Below, one piece after another: positions 27,611 through 36,824 of a stretch of 48,367 bases of DNA. Under the pieces are notes generated by a model that was not told the DNA's origin, did not search any database, and saw nothing but the letters and a program-made list of their open reading frames with translations. This stretch comes from an uncultured Ruminococcus sp. (GTDB lineage: Bacteria; Bacillota; Clostridia; Oscillospirales; Acutalibacteraceae): assembly GCA_902761345.1 (NCBI GenBank), contig CACWKD010000009.1, positions 1 through 48,367 of the forward strand, written 5' to 3'. The position numbers and the translations under genes are program-made. How positions within the stretch are numbered: the first letter of the stretch is position 1; every line of letters starts with the position of its first letter.

Positions 27611-28854
27611 ATTATTTCCCCCTTAACCATTGTCATTACGCACTTGCCGTAAACCTCCATTCCTTCAAAAGGAGTTGCACGTCCCATAGAAAGGAAATCA
27701 TCAGGGTTTACTGTATATTTATCATCAAGGTTCCATACGCATAGATTTGCGGGAAGTCCCTCTTTTATCTCGTTGTTTATTCCAAATCGTTTGCCGGGAT
27801 TTACGCTCATAAGCTCTATGAGTTTTTCCGTAGAAATGACATTTTTCTTAACAAGATTGGTATATAGCACAGGGAACGCCGTTTCCAGTCCGACAACACC
27901 CATAAGGCTCTTTTCAAGACCTCTTGATTTTTCTTCTTTACTGTGGGGAGCATGATCGGTAGCGATCATATCGATAGTACCGTCTTTGATCCCCTCGATA
28001 AGAGCCTCCCTGTCCTCTTCACTTCTGATAGGAGGGTTCATTTTAAATCTGCCGTCCTCTTGCAGCATACTGTCATTAAAGACAAGGTAATGCGGCCCTG
28101 TTTCACAGGTAATGTTAACACTGTTTTTCTTAGCTTGTCTGATAAGCTCAACGCTTTCTTTGGTAGAAATATGACAAACATGGTATTTACAGCCGCTGAT
28201 CCTTGCAAGCTCTATATCACGTTTGATCTGACCCCATTCACTCTCCGAGCAAATGCCCTTGTGACCGTGTTTTTTTGCGTAATCGCCGTCATGTATATAT
28301 CCACCTTTAAGAAGTTCGTTTACTTCACAGTGGGCGGCAATAATTTTGTCCAGTGATTTAGCTTTTTTCATAGCCTCCAGCATCATTTCATCACTCTGTA
28401 CGCCCCTGCCGTCGTCCGAGAAAGCAATAACATAATTATTAATGCCCTCCATGTCGGAGAGAGTTTTTCCCTCTTCATTTACGGTAATAGAGCCGTAAGG
28501 GTGAACGCCGATACAAGCGTCCTTTTTTATAATGTCCGTCTGTATTTTAATATGTTCAACACTATCGGGAACAGGATTAAGATTAGGCATTGAACAAATA
28601 TCGGTATAGCCTCCGTGTGCTCCTGCGAGCGATCCTGTTTTAATTGTTTCTTTGTACGAAAAACCCGGTTCTCTTAGATGTACGTGAACATCAATAAAAC
28701 CGGGAAAAATGAAACAATTATTAAGATCAATAACGTCACAATCAGCAGTAAGGCCGGTACCAACAGAAACAATTTGCCCGTCACAAATAAGAATATCTTT
28801 TTTGCTAATTGCACAATTGTGAAAAACCATAGCATTCTTCAGCAAATAGTTCAT
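27598..28854 (-). CDS. pyrC: Dihydroorotase, type I
   Basis: Cyclises N-carbamoyl-aspartate to dihydroorotate. At 418 residues it is a class I amidohydrolase-fold enzyme: the zinc-binding HxH in DVHVHLREPGFSYKE, further metal His in AHCE and CHIST, and the catalytic Asp in IATDHAPHSKEEK. It is the first gene of the pyr run. The start follows AAAGGGG, nine bases upstream, and a consensus promoter lies 62 bp before the ATG. Confidence 0.96.
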   Translation of the reverse strand: MNYLLKNAMVFHNCAISKKDILICDGQIVSVGTGLTADCDVIDLNNCFIFPGFIDVHVHLREPGFSYKETIKTGSLAGAHGGYTDICSMPNLNPVPDSVEHIKIQTDIIKKDACIGVHPYGSITVNEEGKTLSDMEGINNYVIAFSDDGRGVQSDEMMLEAMKKAKSLDKIIAAHCEVNELLKGGYIHDGDYAKKHGHKGICSESEWGQIKRDIELARISGCKYHVCHISTKESVELIRQAKKNSVNITCETGPHYLVFNDSMLQEDGRFKMNPPIRSEEDREALIEGIKDGTIDMIATDHAPHSKEEKSRGLEKSLMGVVGLETAFPVLYTNLVKKNVISTEKLIELMSVNPGKRFGINNEIKEGLPANLCVWNLDDKYTVNPDDFLSMGRATPFEGMEVYGKCVMTMVKGEIIWKQ

Positions 28855-28915
28855 CTTGGAAAACCCCTTTGCAAATTACATACGAGAAACGAAAACTCCG
28901 TAATTCTCTCAGAAT

Positions 28916-28944
28916 ATTCTATCATTTTAGTCACAGCTTGTCAA
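28916..28944 (-). promoter_or_regulatory. Sigma-A promoter of the pyr operon
   Basis: On the minus strand TTGACA (28939-28944), 17 bp, TAGAAT (28916-28921). The leader would be only about 55 bases. I see no PyrR-type binding loop or anti-terminator/terminator pair, so control by the classical PyrR attenuator is not evident here. Confidence 0.88.
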
Positions 28945-28984
28945 GCTACAAAATTATTAAAAAACGAATAAATATACAAAATTA

Positions 28985-29013
28985 TGAATAAAATTCGTTT
29001 AAACGAGTATAAT
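28985..29013 (+). promoter_or_regulatory. Promoter candidate with palindrome in the spacer
   Basis: TGAATA (28985-28990) and TATAAT (29008-29013) are 17 bp apart. The spacer contains the perfect palindrome TCGTTTAAACGA (28995-29006). TGAATA is also seen as a -35 of forespore sigma factors, but the -10 looks like sigma-A. Confidence 0.5.
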
Positions 29014-29084
29014 TATCCATTGAATAATAATCTGATTAACAGAAATACTATAATTGCATAATACAGCAAAAGGAGGTGGAATGT

Positions 29085-29315
29085 ATGTTTCCGAATGAGA
29101 ATATAAGACCGCAGGAGGAGAGAAGACGAACGATAAAATATTCCGACAAGGTACAGCCCGATGAATACACAGACAATGTTCTCAAATGCGGCCCTGTAAA
29201 TCAAACGCTGATGTCAGCCGAGCGTTTCAAGACTGATGAAAAGACGAAAGCGTCAATTCCGAGCGATACAGCGGTAGAAAATATGCGTGATTGGAGTATA
29301 GAGAAAAAGGTTTAA
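29085..29315 (+). CDS. Small hydrophilic protein, DUF3787-like (possible spore protein)
   Basis: A 76-residue, highly charged protein without membrane segments. Its end (SIPSDTAVENMRDWSIEKK) resembles DUF3787-type proteins, some of which have been linked to spore surfaces in Clostridia; the match is tentative. ATG 29085 is chosen because AAAGGAGG lies eight bases before it; the upstream GTG at 29076 overlaps that site. Its stop codon overlaps the stop of the convergent lipoprotein gene, so no terminator separates them. Confidence 0.65.
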   Translation: MFPNENIRPQEERRRTIKYSDKVQPDEYTDNVLKCGPVNQTLMSAERFKTDEKTKASIPSDTAVENMRDWSIEKKV

Positions 29316-29668
29316 TTTGTACTCTTATAGAAAACCGTTTTTTCACCGTATCTGTCCAGTGTAAGAGATGTACCGGTGAGATCATACGGAAAAACAAACT
29401 CTGTTTCAAGGTTGTTGTCAATAATAAGGATATTATTATCCGAAAAAATGCAAAGACCCTCGATAATGCAGTTCTCATCATAGCTGTTTATGGTAAGGAC
29501 TGCATTTTCTCCGTTAAATATTAGCTTTGCATAAGTATCCTCGCCTTTTGTAACCCACTCGTACGCTCGGATTTCATCTTGCTCACTGTTCATTTTCTCT
29601 GTACACGCACCTAAAAAAACAATAGTCGATGAAACCAATATCATAATAAAACTTCTAAACCTATTCAT
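29312..29668 (-). CDS. Small putative lipoprotein
   Basis: A 118-residue protein with a lipoprotein signal (about 1-22) ending in a VFLGAC lipobox, so it is probably anchored to the outer face of the membrane. The mature part is a small beta-rich domain containing YEWVTKGEDTYAKLIF and ENAVLTINSYDENC, similar in style to lipocalin-like DUF families; no specific family is claimed. ATG 29668 follows AAGGAG; the frame extends upstream to 29689 without another good site. It converges with and overlaps the 76-residue gene by four bases. Confidence 0.75.
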   Translation of the reverse strand: MNRFRSFIMILVSSTIVFLGACTEKMNSEQDEIRAYEWVTKGEDTYAKLIFNGENAVLTINSYDENCIIEGLCIFSDNNILIIDNNLETEFVFPYDLTGTSLTLDRYGEKTVFYKSTN

Positions 29669-29759
29669 AGCGATCTCCTTTTTATACACTTATTAATAGA
29701 TGTATGCTTCTTCATAAATTAGTATGAATGAGGATACAGAAAATTTATATCTTTATATA

Positions 29760-29788
29760 TTGCCCGAAACGATAAAATATGTTATAAT
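29760..29788 (+). promoter_or_regulatory. Sigma-A promoter of the ruvCAB run
   Basis: TTGCCC (29760-29765), 17 bp, TATAAT (29783-29788), ending 29 bases before the ruvC start. Confidence 0.7.
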
Positions 29789-29817
29789 AAATGAAATGTG
29801 TATATTTGGAGAAGAAT

Positions 29818-30324
29818 ATGGTGGTATTAGGAATAGATCCCGGTTATGCGATAGTTGGGTTCGGAGCAATAGAATTTTATAATTACAAGTATCATACACT
29901 TGGATATGGGGCGATATTGACGCAGCCGACGCAGAGTTTTGACGAGCGGTTGGAAAAGATATTCAACGAGATGAATACTATTATAGAAAAAAGCAAGCCT
30001 GATGTTATAGCAATAGAAAAGCTGTATTTTCAGAATAATCAAAAAACAGCGATAGACGTTGCACAAGCAAGGGGTGTAATACTACTGTCTGCAAAGCTAA
30101 AGGCAATACCGATATTTGAATATACGCCTTTACAAGTAAAAAGTGCAGTAACAGGCTACGGAAAAGCTAAAAAAGAGCAGGTAATGGAAATGACAAAAAG
30201 ATTGTTAAAGCTTGAGAAAATGCCAAAATATGATGATACGGCAGACGCACTTGCGATAGCCATTTGCCATACACAGGCAAACGGATCTCCCATGAGAGAA
30301 TTTTTAAGCAGAAAGGGAATTTGA
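29818..30324 (+). CDS. ruvC: Holliday-junction endonuclease RuvC
   Basis: Cuts Holliday junctions in recombinational repair. From ATG 29818 it is 168 residues, the family norm. The four acidic catalytic positions are visible: D in LGIDPGYA, E in AIEKLYF, and the two Asp of YDDTADALAIA. The start at 29818 (MVVLGIDPG) follows GGAG; the frame continues to 29791 without need. It ends 3 bp before ruvA. The ruvC-ruvA-ruvB order gives a complete branch-migration and resolution set. Confidence 0.96.
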   Translation: MVVLGIDPGYAIVGFGAIEFYNYKYHTLGYGAILTQPTQSFDERLEKIFNEMNTIIEKSKPDVIAIEKLYFQNNQKTAIDVAQARGVILLSAKLKAIPIFEYTPLQVKSAVTGYGKAKKEQVMEMTKRLLKLEKMPKYDDTADALAIAICHTQANGSPMREFLSRKGI

Positions 30325-30327
30325 TTA

Positions 30328-30933
30328 ATGATATACAGTTTAAGAGGAACTCTTATCTACGAAATGCAGGGATATGTTGTTATCGAGTGCGGTGGAGTAG
30401 GGTATAAATGCAATACATCTTTATCAACGCTCAGACAAATGCCTAAAATCGGCAGTGAAGTCACATTGTTTACATATATGGCTGTTCGTGAGGACGCAGT
30501 GGAACTGTTCGGTTTTTCAACATCGCAGGAACTCGAATGTTTTAAGATACTTACAGGAGTAAGCGGAGTTGGCTCAAAGGTTGGTATTGCTATACTGTCC
30601 GAATTTTCACCCGAACAGGTTGCGGTTTGCATAGCCTCATCGGACGCAAAAACACTCACTAAAGCCTCAGGAGTAGGAAATAAGCTTGCGCAGAGAATAA
30701 TCCTCGAACTTAAAGATAAAATGAAAAAGCTCGGGGTAACAACATCTGTATCGGAAATATCAAAAGCGACCGCCTCATCGGTATCGGTGGGGAATATTGC
30801 GTCAGCGTGCGAGGCTCTTGCCGTACTTGGATACACCTCAGATGATGTAATGCCGATACTGTCAGGGTTTGACCCGACTTTAAAGGTGGAAGAGCTGATA
30901 CATAAAACGCTGGTTGAAATAGGAAAGAAATAG
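30328..30933 (+). CDS. ruvA: Holliday-junction branch-migration protein RuvA
   Basis: Binds the four-way junction and recruits RuvB. The 201-residue protein has the N-terminal OB fold ([20 protein letters not shown]), the tandem helix-hairpin-helix region ([33 protein letters not shown]) and a C-terminal RuvB-contact domain (about 150-201). Confidence 0.96.
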   Translation: MIYSLRGTLIYEMQGYVVIECGGVGYKCNTSLSTLRQMPKIGSEVTLFTYMAVREDAVELFGFSTSQELECFKILTGVSGVGSKVGIAILSEFSPEQVAVCIASSDAKTLTKASGVGNKLAQRIILELKDKMKKLGVTTSVSEISKATASSVSVGNIASACEALAVLGYTSDDVMPILSGFDPTLKVEELIHKTLVEIGKK

Positions 30934-30944
30934 GAGGGATTTTC

Positions 30945-31991
30945 TTGCAGGAAATGGATTTTGAAGATAGAATAATGTCTGCCGAGGAGATACCCGAAGA
31001 TACGTTAAGCTCAGATAATCCGCTCAGACCAAAAACGCTTGATGAATACATAGGACAGGAAAAGGTAAAGGAAAATCTGAAGATTTTTATTGAAGCTGCA
31101 AAGAAACGAGGAGAAATACTCGATCACGTTTTGCTGTACGGACCGCCCGGACTTGGCAAAACAACACTTTCATCTATAATAGCAAACGAAATGAATGTAA
31201 ACCTGAGAATAACATCAGGTCCTGCAATAGAAAAGCCCGGAGATCTTGCGGCTTTGCTTACGAACCTGAGTTCGGGAGATGTGCTGTTTATTGATGAGAT
31301 ACATCGAATTTCCAGAGCGGTAGAGGAAGTTCTCTATCCGTCTATGGAGGATTTTGCTATTGATATTATTACGGGAAAAGGTCAAATGGCGGCTTCGTAT
31401 CACTTGCCTCTGCCGAAGTTTACGTTAGTGGGAGCAACAACAAGGGCAGGACAGCTTACAGCGCCGCTGAGGGATCGTTTTGGAGTAGTGTTAAGACTTG
31501 AACTCTATACGCCTGAAGAACTTGCGCAGATAGTTACAAGAAGCGCAGGTATCTTGAATATAGAAATAGAAGATGACGGAGCATTGGAGATCGCCTCACG
31601 CTCAAGGGGAACTCCGAGAATTGCAAACCGACTTTTAAAACGTGTGCGTGATTTTGCGCAGGTAATGAGCGACGGAGTTATTACTTGCGATATAGCAAGG
31701 ATAGCTTTGGATAAGCTTGAAATTGATGAATTGGGGTTAGATGCAAACGACAGACGAATGTTGGAGGCGATAATCAAGTTTTACAACGGAGGGCCTGTTG
31801 GACTTGAAACCCTTGCAGCCGCAATAGGAGAAGAGGCGGTTACAATTGAAGATGTATACGAACCGTATCTTATGCAGATCGGATTTTTAAGCAGAACACC
31901 GAGAGGCAGGTGTGTTACTTTTGCGGCATGTCAGCATTTGGATATGACGCCGCCTAACGGAGTAATGCCCGGAAGTCCTACTTTATTTTAA
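30945..31991 (+). CDS. ruvB: Holliday-junction helicase RuvB
   Basis: Hexameric AAA+ motor that drives branch migration with RuvA. 348 residues, with [18 protein letters not shown], Walker A (GPPGLGKTT), Walker B (LFIDEIH), sensor [18 protein letters not shown] and a winged-helix C-terminus ([10 protein letters not shown]). A TTG start at 30945 is favoured, since AGGAGGG lies six bases before it; ATG 30954 would be 15 bases away. Confidence 0.97.
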   Translation: MQEMDFEDRIMSAEEIPEDTLSSDNPLRPKTLDEYIGQEKVKENLKIFIEAAKKRGEILDHVLLYGPPGLGKTTLSSIIANEMNVNLRITSGPAIEKPGDLAALLTNLSSGDVLFIDEIHRISRAVEEVLYPSMEDFAIDIITGKGQMAASYHLPLPKFTLVGATTRAGQLTAPLRDRFGVVLRLELYTPEELAQIVTRSAGILNIEIEDDGALEIASRSRGTPRIANRLLKRVRDFAQVMSDGVITCDIARIALDKLEIDELGLDANDRRMLEAIIKFYNGGPVGLETLAAAIGEEAVTIEDVYEPYLMQIGFLSRTPRGRCVTFAACQHLDMTPPNGVMPGSPTLF

Positions 31992-32014
31992 GATTATATA
32001 TAAGGAGTTTTATT

Positions 32015-33370
32015 ATGGGAAGATTATTTGGCACAGACGGAGCAAGAGGAGTTGCAAATTCCGAACTCACTTGCGAATTGGCTATGAATATAGGAAGAGC
32101 CGCAGCAATGGTTCTTCTTGATAATGACGATACGAATGAAAAGCCGACTATATTAATAGGAAAAGACACGAGATTATCATCAGATATGCTGGAGGGTGCG
32201 TTAACAGCAGGATTGTGTTCTGTCGGAGCAAATGTTTTGCATTTGGGTACAGTTCCGACGCCTGCCGTGGCATATCTTGTAAAAAAGTATAATGCGAATG
32301 CAGGCGTAATGATATCCGCATCTCATAATCCTCATGAGTTTAACGGAATAAAGATTTTTAATTCGGACGGCTATAAACTCCCCGACGCACTTGAAGATAA
32401 GATAGAGTCGATAGTTCTTGACAGATCAGAGCCGTTTGCCGTACCTGTCGGAAAGGCTTTGGGCTGTGTGAAAACAGCGCCTGATGCAATAGACGAATAT
32501 ATAGATCATATAGCAGGCAGTATTGAGGGATCTCTCAGCGGTGTAAAGGTTGCAGTTGATTGTTCAAACGGTTCGGCAAGTGCAACGGCAAGAAAACTGT
32601 TTACAAAACTGGGTGCAGACTTTATTATAATAAACGATACTCCCGACGGTATTAATATAAATGAAAAGTGCGGTTCAACTCATATTGAGGGGCTTTCCGA
32701 GTTTGTAAAAGCACATAATATGGATTGCGGAGTAGCCTTTGACGGAGATGCAGACAGATGTTTGGCAGTTGATGAAAACGGCGAGCTTGTAGACGGAGAT
32801 TTTCTTATAGCTATATGTGCAAAGGCGTTAAAAGACGCAGGAAAGCTCAGTCATAATACAGTTGTCGGAACAGTAATGACAAATATGGGATTTAATAAAT
32901 TCTGCGAAGAGAATGATATGAAATTTGTTTCCACTTCTGTTGGTGATAGATATGTGCTTGAAAATATGCTGGAGAATGATTATAATATTGGCGGCGAGCA
33001 GTCGGGTCATATTATTTTTCTTGACTACGGCACAACAGGCGACGGACAGCTTACATCTGTACAGCTTTTAAGTATTATGAAAAAGACAGAAAAAACTCTG
33101 TCCGAGCTTGCAGGAATTATGAAGAGATATCCTCAGGTTTTGATAAATGTAAAGGTTGCAACGGAGAAGAAAGACAAATACTTCACCGATAAAACGATTA
33201 AAGCCGAGGTAGACAAGATAAAAGAACAGCTCAAAAACAGGGGCAGAATACTCGTAAGACCTTCGGGTACAGAGCCGCTTATTAGAGTAATGCTTGAGGG
33301 CGAGGATTATATGGAAATCTCGGAGCTTGCAAATATTGTTGCAGACCTTATTCGTGACAGACTTTCTTAA
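32015..33370 (+). CDS. glmM: Phosphoglucosamine mutase
   Basis: Converts glucosamine-6-phosphate to glucosamine-1-phosphate for UDP-GlcNAc and peptidoglycan. The 451-residue enzyme begins GRLFGTDGARG. It has the phosphoserine S103 in ISASHNPHEFNGIK, the metal loop DGDADR, the sugar-binding GGEQSGH and the C-terminal phosphate loop RPSGTEPLIRV. Its AAGGAG site and 23-bp gap to ruvB suggest co-transcription. Confidence 0.96.
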   Translation: MGRLFGTDGARGVANSELTCELAMNIGRAAAMVLLDNDDTNEKPTILIGKDTRLSSDMLEGALTAGLCSVGANVLHLGTVPTPAVAYLVKKYNANAGVMISASHNPHEFNGIKIFNSDGYKLPDALEDKIESIVLDRSEPFAVPVGKALGCVKTAPDAIDEYIDHIAGSIEGSLSGVKVAVDCSNGSASATARKLFTKLGADFIIINDTPDGININEKCGSTHIEGLSEFVKAHNMDCGVAFDGDADRCLAVDENGELVDGDFLIAICAKALKDAGKLSHNTVVGTVMTNMGFNKFCEENDMKFVSTSVGDRYVLENMLENDYNIGGEQSGHIIFLDYGTTGDGQLTSVQLLSIMKKTEKTLSELAGIMKRYPQVLINVKVATEKKDKYFTDKTIKAEVDKIKEQLKNRGRILVRPSGTEPLIRVMLEGEDYMEISELANIVADLIRDRLS

Positions 33371-33385
33371 TAAACGGAGTTCATT

Positions 33386-34246
33386 ATGAGAGAAGCAATA
33401 TGGAAAGAATATGAACTGATAGACACTTCAAACGGCGAAAGGCTGGAAAGGTGGGGCGATAAGATACTTATTCGTCCCGATCCGCAGATAATATGGAATA
33501 CAGAGAAAACAAACCCATTGTGGAAAAATGCTCATGCAAGGTATCACCGCTCAAAAACAGGCGGCGGCAGTTGGGAAGTATATAAAAAACTTCCGCAGGT
33601 GTGGAATGTTGCCTACAAAGATATAGTGTTTGGTGTAAAACCCATGGGATTTAAGCATACAGGTATTTTTCCCGAGCAGGCAGCCAACTGGGATTTTGTT
33701 ATGGATAAGATAAAGAATTCGGGCAGACAGCTTAATGTGCTGAATCTTTTTGCGTATACAGGCGGTGCAACATTGGCGTGTCTGAAAGCAGGAGCAAAGG
33801 TATGTCATGTCGACGCCTCAAAAGGTATGGTACAGTGGGCAAAGGAAAATGCTGTGTTGTCGTCTGTTGTGGATCGTCCCGTTAGGTGGATAGTAGACGA
33901 TTGTTTGAAGTTCGTTCAGAGAGAGATACGCAGAGGCAACAGGTACGACGGAATAATTATGGATCCTCCGTCGTACGGCAGAGGTCCGAGCGGAGAAGTG
34001 TGGAAGTTAGAGGAACAGCTCTTTCCTCTGATAATACAGTGTCGGCAGCTCCTTGATGAAAATTCGGTATTTTTTATACTTAATTCCTATACAACAGGGC
34101 TTTCACCGAGCGTAATGAAGTATATGCTTGGGGTAACGCTTCAAAAGGAGCTTGGCGGAAACGTATCTGCCGATGAAATAGGACTTAAAGCGACAGATAC
34201 AGGTCTTGTTCTGCCCTGCGGTTCAACCGCGATTTGGGAAAAATAG
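33386..34246 (+). CDS. Class I SAM-dependent methyltransferase (RlmI/RlmK-like)
   Basis: A 286-residue Rossmann methyltransferase. LNLFAYTGGATLACLKAGA is the SAM-binding motif I, with VCHVDASKGMVQWAKENA next. IIMDPPSYGRGPSG holds the DPPS(Y/F) catalytic loop typical of rRNA m5C/m2G methyltransferases of the RlmI/RlmK group. Unlike RlmI it lacks an N-terminal PUA domain; the first ~90 residues are a short separate domain. The exact target base is unknown. It lies 15 bp after glmM. Confidence 0.88.
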   Translation: MREAIWKEYELIDTSNGERLERWGDKILIRPDPQIIWNTEKTNPLWKNAHARYHRSKTGGGSWEVYKKLPQVWNVAYKDIVFGVKPMGFKHTGIFPEQAANWDFVMDKIKNSGRQLNVLNLFAYTGGATLACLKAGAKVCHVDASKGMVQWAKENAVLSSVVDRPVRWIVDDCLKFVQREIRRGNRYDGIIMDPPSYGRGPSGEVWKLEEQLFPLIIQCRQLLDENSVFFILNSYTTGLSPSVMKYMLGVTLQKELGGNVSADEIGLKATDTGLVLPCGSTAIWEK

Positions 34247-34264
34247 TTTTAAGAGTTGATAAAA

Positions 34265-35113
34265 ATGCATTTTATAGATGTCGATAATGTAGTTTTCAGT
34301 TATGAAAACGAAGACGAGAATAATACAAGCGTATTAAAAGAGCTTTCTCTAAAGGTAGAGAAAGGTGAATTTATAGCATTACTCGGGCATAACGGTTCGG
34401 GTAAATCTACGCTTGCAAAGATGTTTAACGGCATACTTCTGCCCGACAGCGGCACGGTGTCGGTGTGTGGAATGACTACAAAAGAGGACGATAATCTTCT
34501 TGAAATAAGACGTAAGATAGGGCTTGTTCTGCAAAATCCCGATAACCAGCTTGTTGCAAGTATTGTAGAAGAAGACGTGGCATTCGGGCCCGAAAACCTT
34601 GGGATAGACCCAAAAGAAATACGCATACGAGTTGATAACGCTTTAAAAGCAGTTGATATGTACGAGTATAGAGGTCACGCCTCATACAAGCTTTCAGGCG
34701 GACAGAAACAGCGTGTAGCGATTGCGGGAATAATTGCAATGGAGCCTGATTGTATTGTCCTTGACGAGCCTACTGCAATGTTAGATCCGCAAGGCAGACA
34801 GGAAGTAATGGATACAATAGTAAAGCTTAATAAAGAAAAGAATATAACTATAATTCTGATTACACATTATATGGACGAAGCTGCGCTTGCGGACAGGCTT
34901 GTTGTTCTTGATGACGGAAAAATACTTACCGAGGGAACACCGAGAAATGTTTTTTCACAGATAGAATTGCTCAGACGTCACAAGCTTGACGTACCGCAGT
35001 CTACGCAGCTTGCACACAGACTTAATTCATGCGGTTTTAAAATAAAGGAATACCCTTTAAATGCCGATGAGTGTGCGACGAGGATACTGGAACAGCTGAA
35101 TAGCACAGTTTAA
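34265..35113 (+). CDS. ecfA1: ECF transporter ATPase EcfA1
   Basis: One of two ATPases powering energy-coupling-factor vitamin transporters. Walker A GHNGSGKSTL, Q-loop LVLQNPDNQ, ABC signature LSGGQKQR and Walker B CIVLDEPTAMLDPQGR are all present in a protein of 282 residues. ATG 34265 is used as the start; the TTG at 34256 is an alternative and neither has a strong ribosome binding site. EcfA2 and EcfT follow in order. Confidence 0.94.
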   Translation: MHFIDVDNVVFSYENEDENNTSVLKELSLKVEKGEFIALLGHNGSGKSTLAKMFNGILLPDSGTVSVCGMTTKEDDNLLEIRRKIGLVLQNPDNQLVASIVEEDVAFGPENLGIDPKEIRIRVDNALKAVDMYEYRGHASYKLSGGQKQRVAIAGIIAMEPDCIVLDEPTAMLDPQGRQEVMDTIVKLNKEKNITIILITHYMDEAALADRLVVLDDGKILTEGTPRNVFSQIELLRRHKLDVPQSTQLAHRLNSCGFKIKEYPLNADECATRILEQLNSTV

Positions 35114-35131
35114 TGTTTAGAGGGAAGCATA

Positions 35132-35995
35132 ATGTCATTATTGGAAATAAAGAATTTATCGTTTACATACGGTGTGGGAACTGCCTTTGAAAAGGAAGCG
35201 GTCAAGGACGTATCATTAAATATAGAAAAAGGCGATTTTATAGGAATAATAGGTCATACAGGATCGGGAAAATCGACCTTTATACAAATGCTTAACGGAC
35301 TTATCAAGCCGACAAAAGGGCAGGTATTGCTTGATGATACAGATATTTGGAAAGACCCTAAAAAGATACGCAGGGTACGTTTTCGTGTAGGAATGGTTTT
35401 TCAATATCCCGAGTATCAATTGTTTGAAGAAACCGCAGAAAAGGATATAGCGTACGGGCCTAAAAATATGGGGCTGAGTGACGAGGAAGTAAAGGAAAGG
35501 GTTTATCATGCCGCAAAATTTGTTGGATTGAAGCCTGAGCTTTTGAAAAAATCCCCCTTTGAGTTATCGGGCGGAGAGAAAAGACGAGTGGCGATAGCAG
35601 GTGTTATAGCAATGGAGCCTGATATACTTATTTTGGATGAGCCTACCGCAGGACTTGACCCAAACGGCAGGGATATACTTCTTTCACAAATATCCTCCTA
35701 TCACAGAGAGAAAGAAAACACGGTTTTGTTGGTATCGCACAGTATGGAGGATATTTCACAGATAGCAGATAAGATACTTGTTATGAATAAAGGAAGTATG
35801 TTTGCTTTTGACAAAACAAAAAACGTATTTGCAAGAGGACAGGAGCTTGAAGAGATAGGACTTCGTATTCCTCAGATAACAAAAATAATGATACAGCTAA
35901 AAGAACACGGTTATAATGTTAATACAGACATATACACGATAGAACAGGCTTTAAGCGAAATAATAAAGCTTAAAAAGCCCGACAGGAAAGGGTGA
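35132..35995 (+). CDS. ecfA2: ECF transporter ATPase EcfA2
   Basis: Second ATPase of the module, 287 residues. Walker A GHTGSGKSTFIQ, Q-loop MVFQYPEYQLFE, signature LSGGEKRRVAIAG and Walker B ILILDEPTAGLDPNG are intact. The YPEYQLFEETAEKDIAYGP stretch is characteristic of EcfA2. It lies 18 bp after ecfA1 and 4 bp before ecfT. Confidence 0.95.
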   Translation: MSLLEIKNLSFTYGVGTAFEKEAVKDVSLNIEKGDFIGIIGHTGSGKSTFIQMLNGLIKPTKGQVLLDDTDIWKDPKKIRRVRFRVGMVFQYPEYQLFEETAEKDIAYGPKNMGLSDEEVKERVYHAAKFVGLKPELLKKSPFELSGGEKRRVAIAGVIAMEPDILILDEPTAGLDPNGRDILLSQISSYHREKENTVLLVSHSMEDISQIADKILVMNKGSMFAFDKTKNVFARGQELEEIGLRIPQITKIMIQLKEHGYNVNTDIYTIEQALSEIIKLKKPDRKG

Positions 35996-35999
35996 GTAA

Positions 36000-36824
36000 A
36001 TGCTTAAAGAAATAACCTTAGGGCAGTATTTTCCCGGTAAATCGGTTTTGCATAAAATGGATCCCAGAATGAAAATAATATTGCTCACAGTATTTATAGT
36101 TTTTATATTTCTCACAAAAAACTATATTTCTCTTGCCATAATGTTTATATCGGTAATATGTGTAATATTATTTTCAGGAGTATCACTCAGGCTGTATTTT
36201 AAAAGTCTGAAAGCGATAATATTTATAGTGCTTTTTACGTCTGTACTTAATTTGTTTTACGGAACGGGAGAGCCTTTAATCAAATGGAAATTCATTTCGA
36301 TAACCCAAGCGGGAATTAATACATCGATATTTGTAGCCGCAAGAATAATTGCATTGGTGCTTATAAGTTCGGTGCTTACATACACGACGTCGCCGACGGA
36401 TTTGACGGACGGCATAGAAAAGCTTCTAAAGCCGCTTACAATATTTCATATTAAGATACACGAAATAGCGATGATGATGACGATTGCACTTCGATTTATC
36501 CCGACTTTGCTCGAAGAAACAGATAAAATTATGAGCGCGCAAAAGGCGAGAGGCGCAGATTTTGAGAGCGGAAATGTAATGACAAGAATAAAAGCTCTTA
36601 TACCTATACTGATACCTTTGTTTGTATCGGCATTTCGCCGTGCGTATGATCTTGCAATGGCAATGGAGAGCCGCTGCTATCACGGCGGAGAGGGCAGAAC
36701 AAGAATGAAAGTACTAAAATATTCAAAATATGACTTTACAGCACTGTTTGCGGTGTGTGTAATATGCATAGGAGTGATAATATGCAATATCAAGCTTCCT
36801 GTAACGCTCCGAACAGGAATGTAA
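36000..36824 (+). CDS. ecfT: ECF transporter transmembrane subunit EcfT
   Basis: Membrane coupling subunit that links EcfA1/A2 to exchangeable S components such as RibU. The 274-residue protein opens with YFPGKSVLHKMDPRMKI, has several membrane segments, and carries the two coupling-helix motifs (AQKARGADFESG and MAMESRCYHGG). No S-component gene adjoins it, which points to a shared (group II) module. Its 3' end overlaps truA by 43 bp. Confidence 0.95.
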   Translation: MLKEITLGQYFPGKSVLHKMDPRMKIILLTVFIVFIFLTKNYISLAIMFISVICVILFSGVSLRLYFKSLKAIIFIVLFTSVLNLFYGTGEPLIKWKFISITQAGINTSIFVAARIIALVLISSVLTYTTSPTDLTDGIEKLLKPLTIFHIKIHEIAMMMTIALRFIPTLLEETDKIMSAQKARGADFESGNVMTRIKALIPILIPLFVSAFRRAYDLAMAMESRCYHGGEGRTRMKVLKYSKYDFTALFAVCVICIGVIICNIKLPVTLRTGM

